A stretch of 10,821 nucleotides of DNA from an uncultured Ruminococcus sp. (GTDB taxonomy: Bacteria > Bacillota > Clostridia > Oscillospirales > Ruminococcaceae). The notes beneath the pieces were generated by a model. It did no database searches. It was not told the DNA's origin and saw only the letters and a program-made list of their open reading frames with translations. Below are positions 1-3,982 of the stretch, one piece after another. Numbering within the stretch: position 1 is the first letter of the stretch; every line of letters starts with the position of its first letter. The translations under genes were made by a program, and so were the position numbers. The stretch lies in NCBI GenBank assembly GCA_947176685.1, contig CAMWRL010000057.1:1-10821 (forward strand), written 5' to 3'.

Positions 1-14
1 GATGTTTTATTCAT
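1..14 (-). CDS. 5' end of a minus-strand gene leaving the window (partial)
   Basis: Reading leftward from 14, an ATG is followed by codons for N, K and T before the window ends, so the product cannot be identified. The start is supported by an AGGAGG Shine-Dalgarno on the minus strand (24-29), nine bases upstream. It is further supported by a perfect consensus promoter and a long leader (15-188). The gene diverges from rpsF. The alternative, that this is chance, is made unlikely by the combination of promoter, Shine-Dalgarno and ATG in order. Confidence 0.6.
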
Positions 15-188
15 AAAAAAATACCTCCTTTTTCCACTCATACGACAAAGAAAAGAAGGCAGTAAAAAAATTCTTTTTGTCCTATGAAGCGGGATGCAAA
101 ATGTGAACCGCAAGCCGTTAAGACTTTTCGTCCGGCTGACAACTCCCCGTTCAACCGTCACTTGACGAACACATTTTTACTCTTCAAC
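15..188 (-). ncRNA. Long structured 5' leader, unclassified, possible cis-regulatory RNA
   Basis: The transcript from the promoter at 195-223 should start near 188 and run about 174 nt before the ATG at 14. Visible helices, in plus-strand coordinates: 104-108 with 149-153; 113-117 with 133-137; 122-124 with 130-132 closing a small loop; and 156-159 with 164-167. The block 149-152 could instead pair with 167-170, so two exclusive folds are possible. CCCG at 146-149 could also pair with CGGG at 90-93 as a pseudoknot. A second interrupted hairpin (39-52 with about 71-86) lies nearer the Shine-Dalgarno. I could not match it to any riboswitch consensus I know; the regulatory role is inferred from length and structure. 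Confidence 0.45.
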
Positions 189-194
189 GCTGTC

Positions 195-223
195 ATTATA
201 GCACTTTGATATGCGGTTGTCAA
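195..223 (-). promoter_or_regulatory. Consensus sigma-A promoter, minus strand
   Basis: On the minus strand, TTGACA (218-223) and TATAAT (195-200) are separated by exactly 17 bases, with a TGC extended -10 element. Every base of both hexamers matches the consensus. It points toward the leader and partial gene at the left edge, with a predicted start near 188. Confidence 0.88.
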
Positions 224-248
224 TAGTCCGGAGATTTTTTGTGCCTTG

Positions 249-266
249 TGACAAATATTTCTGTCA
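249..266. promoter_or_regulatory. Inverted repeat between divergent promoters, possible operator
   Basis: TGACA (249-253) and TGTCA (262-266) form a dyad with an 8-base AT-rich centre, between the two divergent promoters. The position would suit a regulator binding site, but the arms are only five bases and chance is quite possible. Confidence 0.2.
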
Positions 267-310
267 GGATTTTGCATTTTATGGCAATTGTGACGTTTTT
301 TTGAAAAAAC

Positions 311-339
311 TTGACAAGCTATCCGGAAAGTGGTATACT
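311..339 (+). promoter_or_regulatory. Sigma-A promoter of rpsF-ssb-rpsR
   Basis: TTGACA (311-316) and TATACT (334-339) are 17 bases apart, with a TGG extended -10. The predicted start is near 346, giving a leader of about 77 nt before rpsF. Confidence 0.88.
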
Positions 340-345
340 TATTAA

Positions 346-422
346 AGTATCGTTAATGCGGTATGTGTTATCCTTGCCCGCAGAAAGTTGTCGGGCAGAA
401 TCCAGAAGGAGGTGTGTTTTTA
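346..422 (+). promoter_or_regulatory. rpsF leader, candidate bS6:bS18 autoregulatory RNA
   Basis: The leader holds a hairpin pairing 375-380 (TGCCCG) with 392-397 (CGGGCA). CCTT at 372-375 can also pair with AAGG at 406-409, which is part of the Shine-Dalgarno (406-412), so folding could hide the ribosome site. Leaders of rpsF operons in many bacteria bind the S6:S18 complex through a structured element with a CCG trinucleotide. A CCG is present at 378-380, but in my simple fold it is paired. Assignment to this family is inference from position and this motif. Confidence 0.45.
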
Positions 423-722
423 ATGGCAAAGGTATCCGCTAAGTACGAAGTAATGGTTGTTTTCAGCCTCAAGAACGGCGAAGAACCTATGAAGGCTCTT
501 GTCGAAAAGTTCAAGGAAAGAATCCAGAGACATGCTGAAGCTGTTGAAGTCAACGAAGATTGGGGTAAGCGTAAGCTCGCATATCCTATCGATGACGAAA
601 CAGAAGGCTATTATGTAATCTATACTTTCGAGTCAAAGCCCGAATATCCGGCTGAACTTTCAAGAAGACTCAATATTACTGATGGCATTCTTCGTTCACT
701 TGTTACTGTTATCAGCGAATAA
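423..722 (+). CDS. rpsF: 30S ribosomal protein bS6
   Basis: This 99-residue protein is the small-subunit protein S6, which pairs with bS18 on the 16S rRNA platform. It starts MAKVSAKYEVMVV and carries the typical S6 pattern: a short beta strand, a long amphipathic helix (about residues 20-38), then W-G-KRKLAYPI and GYYVIYTFE strands, ending in the RLNITDGILRSLV helix and strand. The length is normal for the family. The start at 423 was chosen because AAGGAGG (406-412) sits 10 bases upstream; an in-frame ATG at 363 lies inside the leader and lacks a ribosome site. It is first in an operon with ssb (26-base gap) and rpsR. No odd residues are seen. Confidence 0.96.
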   Translation: MAKVSAKYEVMVVFSLKNGEEPMKALVEKFKERIQRHAEAVEVNEDWGKRKLAYPIDDETEGYYVIYTFESKPEYPAELSRRLNITDGILRSLVTVISE

Positions 723-748
723 TTCATATTTTTTAAGGAGGCGGTCAA

Positions 749-1318
749 ATGAATAAAGTTATTTTAGTGGGAAGACTTACAGCCGACCCTGTACTCAGAC
801 AAACGACAACAGGTACTACAACATGTAATTTTACTGTTGCTATGGACCGCAAATTTGCAAATAAGCAGACTGGTGAAAGAGGCTCTGATTTTATCAAATG
901 CGTTGCATGGGGACAGACAGCAGAATTTGTTAATCGCTATTTTAACAAAGGTAAGCTTATTGGTGTAGACGGCGAACTCAGAAGCGGCAGTTATCAGGAC
1001 AAAAACTACCCTGACGTTACACATTATACCACTGAAGTATGGGTTAACAATGTTGAGTTTGTAGGTTCTAAGGCTGAATCCGGTGGAAATAATTACAACA
1101 GTAACTATAATGCTCCGCAAGGAAATTATAATAATTACTCTGTTCCGCAGGATAACTACAATAATATGCCTCAGAATAATTTCAGCAACGCTCCGCAGGG
1201 CGGTTATAATAACTCTGCTCCGGCTCAACAGTACAACGCCCCTAATGATAACAGTATGTCTTATGGAAATATGAACGATTATGAGGAAATCCTCAGTGAC
1301 GGCGATGTGCCGTTCTGA
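749..1318 (+). CDS. ssb: Single-stranded DNA-binding protein
   Basis: This 189-residue SSB coats single-stranded DNA during replication, recombination and repair, normally as a homotetramer. Residues 1 to about 108 form the OB fold, beginning MNKVILVGRLTADP and including FIKCVAWG and GKLIGVDGELRSGSY. Residues about 109-175 are a disordered linker very rich in Asn, Gln, Tyr and Pro, with four imperfect nine-residue units. The acidic tip ends DGDVPF, matching the SSB tail that docks partner enzymes. AAGGAGG (735-741) lies seven bases before the ATG. Placement between rpsF and rpsR is the standard Firmicutes order and supports this being the housekeeping SSB. Confidence 0.96.
   Translation: MNKVILVGRLTADPVLRQTTTGTTTCNFTVAMDRKFANKQTGERGSDFIKCVAWGQTAEFVNRYFNKGKLIGVDGELRSGSYQDKNYPDVTHYTTEVWVNNVEFVGSKAESGGNNYNSNYNAPQGNYNNYSVPQDNYNNMPQNNFSNAPQGGYNNSAPAQQYNAPNDNSMSYGNMNDYEEILSDGDVPF
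1109..1213 (+). repeat. Imperfect tandem peptide repeats in the SSB linker
   Basis: The linker repeats a nine-residue unit of the form xxPQxxYxN: NAPQGNYNN (residues 121-129), SVPQDNYNN (131-139), NMPQNNFSN (139-147) and NAPQGGYNN (147-155). The DNA is correspondingly low in complexity. Such linkers vary fast between species by repeat gain and loss. Confidence 0.7.
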
Positions 1319-1341
1319 GTGAATGAAACCTACTATTTACG

Positions 1342-1379
1342 AAAGGAGTGTGCCACGTCATCTATGACGTGCGGATTTG
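1342..1379 (+). promoter_or_regulatory. rpsR translation initiation region with a hairpin between Shine-Dalgarno and start
   Basis: AAAGGAG (1342-1348) is the only good Shine-Dalgarno before rpsR, yet it lies 28 bases before the TTG at 1377 and 34 bases before the ATG at 1383. The gap holds a perfect seven-base-pair hairpin, CACGTCA (1354-1360) with TGACGTG (1365-1371) around a TCTA loop. If the hairpin folds, the effective spacing to the TTG becomes about 10 bases and to the ATG about 16, so the structure may bring the ribosome site to the start. Confidence 0.6.
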
Positions 1380-1625
1380 ATTATGGAAAAGGAAAGAAAT
1401 TCCCGTCCCTCAAAGAAGCCCCGCAAAAAGGTTTGTATGTTCTGTGCGGACAGAATTGAGAGAATTGACTATAAGGACCTTGCCAAGCTCAGAAAGTGCA
1501 TGACTGAGAGAGCTAAGATTCTCCCCAGACGTGTAACTGGTACTTGTGCATATCATCAGCGTGAACTTACAGTAGCTGTAAAGAGAGCAAGACAGATTGC
1601 TTTACTTCCTTATATCAGCGACTGA
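1377..1625 (+). CDS. rpsR: 30S ribosomal protein bS18, zinc-ribbon type
   Basis: bS18 binds with bS6 on the platform of the small ribosomal subunit. The 82 residues contain the family core KVCMFCADRI-ERIDYKD, ILPRRVTGTC and RARQIALLPYISD. C20-x2-C23 and C57-x2-H60 together look like the metal-binding form of S18, as opposed to forms that have lost these cysteines; C41 is extra. The start is uncertain: TTG at 1377 is favoured because it suits the folded spacing from the upstream Shine-Dalgarno, while ATG at 1383 would give 80 residues. An in-frame stop at 1365-1367 excludes longer forms. It is the last gene of the rpsF operon, followed by a terminator. Confidence 0.93.
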   Translation: MIMEKERNSRPSKKPRKKVCMFCADRIERIDYKDLAKLRKCMTERAKILPRRVTGTCAYHQRELTVAVKRARQIALLPYISD

Positions 1626-1637
1626 TTATAAAAAAAC

Positions 1638-1669
1638 AAGGGGAGGGCTTTTCTGCACCTCTCCTTTTT
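1638..1669. terminator. Bidirectional intrinsic terminator after rpsR
   Basis: AAGGGGAGG (1638-1646) pairs with CCTCTCCTT (1658-1666), nine pairs with one G-U wobble, and is followed by more T residues on the plus strand. On the minus strand the same stem is followed by a T-rich run (complement of 1631-1637). It can therefore end both the rpsF operon and the converging DUF378 gene. Confidence 0.85.
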
Positions 1670-1681
1670 GATATGTAGTCC

Positions 1682-1713
1682 GGACTCTCCTTCCGGCATC
1701 ATAAGGAGCGTCC
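1682..1713 (-). other. Hairpin downstream of the DUF378 gene
   Basis: GGAC-T-CTCCTT (1682-1692) pairs with AAGGAG-C-GTCC (1703-1713) with one mismatch and a 10-base loop. It begins about 15 bases past the DUF378 stop codon on the minus strand. No T run follows, so it may protect the transcript's 3' end rather than terminate; the true terminator is probably the next stem at 1638-1666. Confidence 0.4.
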
Positions 1714-1727
1714 GTTGTCGGGATTGA

Positions 1728-1940
1728 CTATCGGTTGTTGTATGCAATAGCTTCGTCTCTCCGGAAAAGCAGGGAGATACACCATACTGCCGAAATCGCT
1801 ACAAGAATGTAGACCGTCCGGCTTAAGAGACTTCCTGCACCTCCGAAAAGCCATGCAACAAGGTCAAAGCTGAATATACCGACTAATCCCCAGTTTATTC
1901 CCCCGACTATCAGGAGAATAAGAGCCAGTTTGTCCCACAT
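1728..1940 (-). CDS. DUF378 family small membrane protein
   Basis: This 70-residue protein has two hydrophobic helices (about residues 5-23 and 43-59) and the N-W-G-L-V-G motif at 16-21 that marks the DUF378 family (YuzA-like). The cytoplasmic-looking end is short and charged (RRDEAIAYNNR). The function of the family is not known. AAAGAGGTG on the minus strand (1949-1957) is eight bases upstream of the ATG, a good ribosome site. It converges on the rpsF operon and shares its terminator. It is probably transcribed alone, because a terminator for the upstream minus-strand gene lies at 2063-2094. Confidence 0.85.
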   Translation of the reverse strand: MWDKLALILLIVGGINWGLVGIFSFDLVAWLFGGAGSLLSRTVYILVAISAVWCISLLFRRDEAIAYNNR

Positions 1941-1974
1941 ATTGAGAACACCTCTTTATTCGGGATTTTTTGAT

Positions 1975-2016
1975 GACGTTGTTTGTTGACGGTTTACGTC
2001 CGCAGAAGTCAACGTC
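1975..2016 (-). promoter_or_regulatory. Overlapping inverted repeats upstream of the DUF378 gene
   Basis: GACGTTG (1975-1981) can pair with CAACGTC (2010-2016), while GTTGAC (1985-1990) can pair with GTCAAC (2008-2013). The two right arms overlap, so the pairings exclude each other. It could be an operator or a switching leader; neither is proven. Confidence 0.3.
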
Positions 2017-2023
2017 TGGTTTT

Positions 2024-2029
2024 ATTATG
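2024..2029 (-). promoter_or_regulatory. Possible extended -10 promoter for the DUF378 gene
   Basis: On the minus strand, TGT-CATAAT resembles an extended -10 element with its hexamer at 2024-2029. No convincing -35 is seen. The predicted start near 2017 would put the overlapping inverted repeats at the 5' end of the transcript. Confidence 0.3.
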
Positions 2030-2062
2030 ACACGCAGAAGCTTTTATATACATTCTTTTTAC

Positions 2063-2094
2063 AAAAAAAGAAACCCCGTCGTCGGACAGGGTTT
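2063..2094 (-). terminator. Intrinsic terminator of the HPr-like gene
   Basis: On the minus strand, AAACCC (complement of 2089-2094) pairs with GGGTTT (complement of 2071-2076). Beyond one mismatch a three-pair inner stem (2078-2080 with 2085-2087) closes a four-base loop. A seven-T run (complement of 2063-2069) follows. It lies about 30 bases after the stop codon. Confidence 0.85.
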
Positions 2095-2123
2095 AATGAA
2101 TGTGTATGTATGATGAACGGATT

Positions 2124-2354
2124 TTACTTTACGATGAACTTTTCGATATCCTTTAAGAAATCTTCAGCGTCATCAGTGTGAGCGTTGAGTTCAATCGGTT
2201 TGGAAAGGTCAAGACTGAAAATACCCATGATTGACTTTGCGTCAACAGCGTATCTGCCGGAAACAAGGTCGATGTCGAACTCGTAATGCATTACGATTGT
2301 AACGAAGTCCTTGACATCGTTGATTGCCTGAAGAAAGATATTTGTTTTGGTCAT
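2124..2354 (-). CDS. HPr-like protein lacking the active-site histidine
   Basis: The 76 residues match the HPr fold. The strongest match is V-D-A-K-S-I-M-G-I-F-S-L (37-48), equal to the HPr region around regulatory Ser46; here the serine is S41. The N-terminal phosphorylation loop is not conserved. Aligned without gaps from S41, the HPr His15, Arg17 and Pro18 positions are A10, N12 and D13. It therefore should not carry phosphate from Enzyme I as HPr does. The Bacillus protein Crh is a known HPr paralogue without His15 that acts with CcpA through Ser46, so a similar regulatory role is possible but unproven. AGGAGG (2361-2366, minus) is six bases upstream, and it has its own promoter and terminator. 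Confidence 0.8.
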   Translation of the reverse strand: MTKTNIFLQAINDVKDFVTIVMHYEFDIDLVSGRYAVDAKSIMGIFSLDLSKPIELNAHTDDAEDFLKDIEKFIVK

Positions 2355-2429
2355 AATGAACCTCCTGTTCAGGATAAAGATTTTTTACTGTTTATTGCTT
2401 TTTCAGCGGCTTTTCCCTACCGCAAATAT

Positions 2430-2458
2430 ATAATATCACGTATTTTGCCGAATGTCAA
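2430..2458 (-). promoter_or_regulatory. Sigma-A promoter of the HPr-like gene
   Basis: On the minus strand, TTGACA (2453-2458) and TATTAT (2430-2435) are 17 bases apart. The predicted start near 2423 gives a leader of about 69 nt. Confidence 0.8.
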
Positions 2459-2463
2459 GCCGT

Positions 2464-2492
2464 TTAAAACAATTTCGTCAATTTGGTATAAT
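2464..2492 (+). promoter_or_regulatory. Extended -10 promoter of mtaB
   Basis: TATAAT (2487-2492) is preceded by TGG, an extended -10. The -35 position 17 bases upstream reads TTAAAA (2464-2469), a partial match. It sits back to back with the HPr-like gene promoter, with six bases between the -35 boxes. Confidence 0.7.
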
Positions 2493-2544
2493 AAAATATG
2501 CAATGCAAAGTTCTTTTTATTCACAACGGATAAATTATTTATAG

Positions 2545-2574
2545 TGCATAAAAATGGCTGGGGGTTTTTGTGCA
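2545..2574 (+). other. AT-rich hairpin in the mtaB leader
   Basis: Positions 2545-2554 pair with 2565-2574 (ten pairs with one G-U wobble) around a G-rich ten-base loop. It lies in the roughly 124-nt leader between the mtaB promoter and start. No T run follows, so it is not a terminator. Its role is unknown and its stability is modest. Confidence 0.3.
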
Positions 2575-2622
2575 GTATCAACATGACGATTTAAAGAATA
2601 ATTTGTGGTAATAAGGTGAAAT

Positions 2623-3957
2623 ATGTATAAAGTATATTTTATTACTTTTGGCTGCAAGGTCAACCAATATGAAACTGAATCATTGAAAACGTCCTTTAAG
2701 AAAAAGGGCTATGAAGTATCGGACAGACAGGACAGTGCGGACGTTGTTGTAATAAATTCCTGCACTGTTACGGAGTACGGTGACAATGATGTGTTGTCGG
2801 CGTTGAGGAAAGTCCGTAAAAAACTGCCGTCTGCTGTAATTGTTCTGACGGGCTGTTATCCGCAGGCTGACAGGAAATCAGCAGAAAACCTGTCCGAAGC
2901 CGACATAATTACAGGAACTAAAAACCGTTCGGAAATCCCCCTGCTTGTAACGGAATATCTTGAAAAGCATTCAAGAAAAATCAGCGTTCCGGACTACTCC
3001 GTAAACGACCCCTTTGAAAACCTTGACTGTCCGTCTTTTGAAAAAAATACACGTACCTTTATGAAGATTCAGGACGGCTGCAACCAGTTCTGTACATACT
3101 GCATAATTCCATATACAAGAGGCAGATGCCGTTCACGAAGCCTTGAATCAGTCAGGGAAGAAGCAGAAAATTCCGCACGCCTTGGCAAAAAGGAGATTGT
3201 ACTCACCGGAATAAACCTTGCGTTTTACGGTATGGAGTACGGAGCAGACCTTGCGGACGCTGTTGAAGTCTGCGCCGGCGTTGACGGCATTGAACGTATC
3301 AGATTAGGCTCTCTTGAACCGGAAAAAATGTCAGATGATTTATTAGAAAGGCTGTCGGCAGTCGGAAAACTCTGTCCGCATTTTCACTTGTCGCTCCAAA
3401 GCGGCTGTAACCGTACTCTCAGAGCTATGAACCGCCATTATACGTCCGAGGAATATTTCAGCCTTGTGCAGAAAATAAGACAATTTTTTCCGGAGTGTTC
3501 GTTTACTACCGATGTTATGGTGGGATTTCCGGACGAGACAGACGAGGATTTCAGGGAATCAGTCAAGTTTGTACAGAAAATCGGTTTCAGCCGTGTACAT
3601 ATTTTCAGATACTCACGCCGCAAGGGTACTCCGGCAGACAGAATGTCTAATCAGATTCCGGAACATATAAAGACAAGCCGAGCCGCCGCAATGTCAAAAG
3701 CCGCCGCACAGTCCGAGGAAAAATATCTGAAATCCCTTGTCGGAAAAACCGTTAAGGTACTTTTTGAACGTGAAAACTGTACAGAATTTCATAGGGGATA
3801 TGCCGAAGATTATACATTAATAAAAATTCCCCGTGAAAATTCTGAAAAAAGTTTGCGTAATGAGCTGATTTATGTTACAATAGAAGAAAGCCGTTCCGAT
3901 TTCTGTACAGGCAGAATTGCGGACGGGTATTCCCCCGACCTGATGACAGGTCAATAA
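2623..3957 (+). CDS. mtaB: tRNA t6A37 methylthiotransferase MtaB
   Basis: This radical-SAM methylthiotransferase converts t6A at position 37 of ANN-decoding tRNAs to ms2t6A in the cytoplasm. The 444 residues show the UPF0004 domain, with C11 (TFGCKVNQYET), C47 (NSCTVT) and C78 (TGCY) as ligands of the auxiliary iron-sulfur cluster. The radical-SAM motif follows, with C153, C157 and C160 in CNQFCTYCIIPYTRG. The TFGCKVNQYE signature separates MtaB from MiaB and RimO. The C-terminal part (about 375-440) fits the RNA-binding TRAM domain. The start has AAGGTGA (2613-2619) just upstream. purL follows after 25 bases, so the two may be co-transcribed although their functions differ. Confidence 0.94.
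   Translation: MYKVYFITFGCKVNQYETESLKTSFKKKGYEVSDRQDSADVVVINSCTVTEYGDNDVLSALRKVRKKLPSAVIVLTGCYPQADRKSAENLSEADIITGTKNRSEIPLLVTEYLEKHSRKISVPDYSVNDPFENLDCPSFEKNTRTFMKIQDGCNQFCTYCIIPYTRGRCRSRSLESVREEAENSARLGKKEIVLTGINLAFYGMEYGADLADAVEVCAGVDGIERIRLGSLEPEKMSDDLLERLSAVGKLCPHFHLSLQSGCNRTLRAMNRHYTSEEYFSLVQKIRQFFPECSFTTDVMVGFPDETDEDFRESVKFVQKIGFSRVHIFRYSRRKGTPADRMSNQIPEHIKTSRAAAMSKAAAQSEEKYLKSLVGKTVKVLFERENCTEFHRGYAEDYTLIKIPRENSEKSLRNELIYVTIEESRSDFCTGRIADGYSPDLMTGQ
3853..3881 (+). promoter_or_regulatory. Possible internal promoter for purL inside mtaB
   Basis: TTGCGT (3853-3858) and TACAAT (3876-3881) are 17 bases apart, with a TGT extended -10, inside the 3' end of mtaB. The predicted start near 3888 would give purL a leader of about 94 nt of its own. 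Similar sequences occur by chance in coding DNA, so this is moderate at best. Confidence 0.45.
3937..3952 (+). other. Hairpin at the end of mtaB
   Basis: GACCTG (3937-3942) pairs perfectly with CAGGTC (3947-3952) around an ATGA loop, ending three bases before the TAA stop codon. The following bases are AT-rich but not a T run, so it is a poor terminator. It may be a processing or attenuation element, or chance. Confidence 0.35.
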
Positions 3958-3982
3958 TAATTTTAGAAATGGAGATTTTAGT

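Noticed and set aside
363..422. A longer rpsF start at 363
   Set aside because: It would translate the leader hairpin and Shine-Dalgarno, and the extra residues do not belong to S6. The ATG at 423 has a proper ribosome site.
764..1228. A 154-codon minus-strand frame opposite ssb
   Set aside because: The low-complexity linker DNA of ssb leaves the opposite strand open; the product is an Ile/Val-rich shadow.
1364..1459. A short overlapping frame starting with the ATG in the rpsR hairpin (31 codons)
   Set aside because: The spacing from the Shine-Dalgarno is about 15 bases, the start is inside the stem, and the peptide has no recognisable feature, so a leader peptide is possible but not supported.
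2286..2594. A plus-strand frame of 102 codons overlapping the HPr-like gene start
   Set aside because: It covers the back-to-back promoters and leader of two real genes and has no ribosome site.
3889..3982. A purine riboswitch or PurR box before purL
   Set aside because: I looked for the conserved purine aptamer core and a PurR-like dyad and found neither in this leader.
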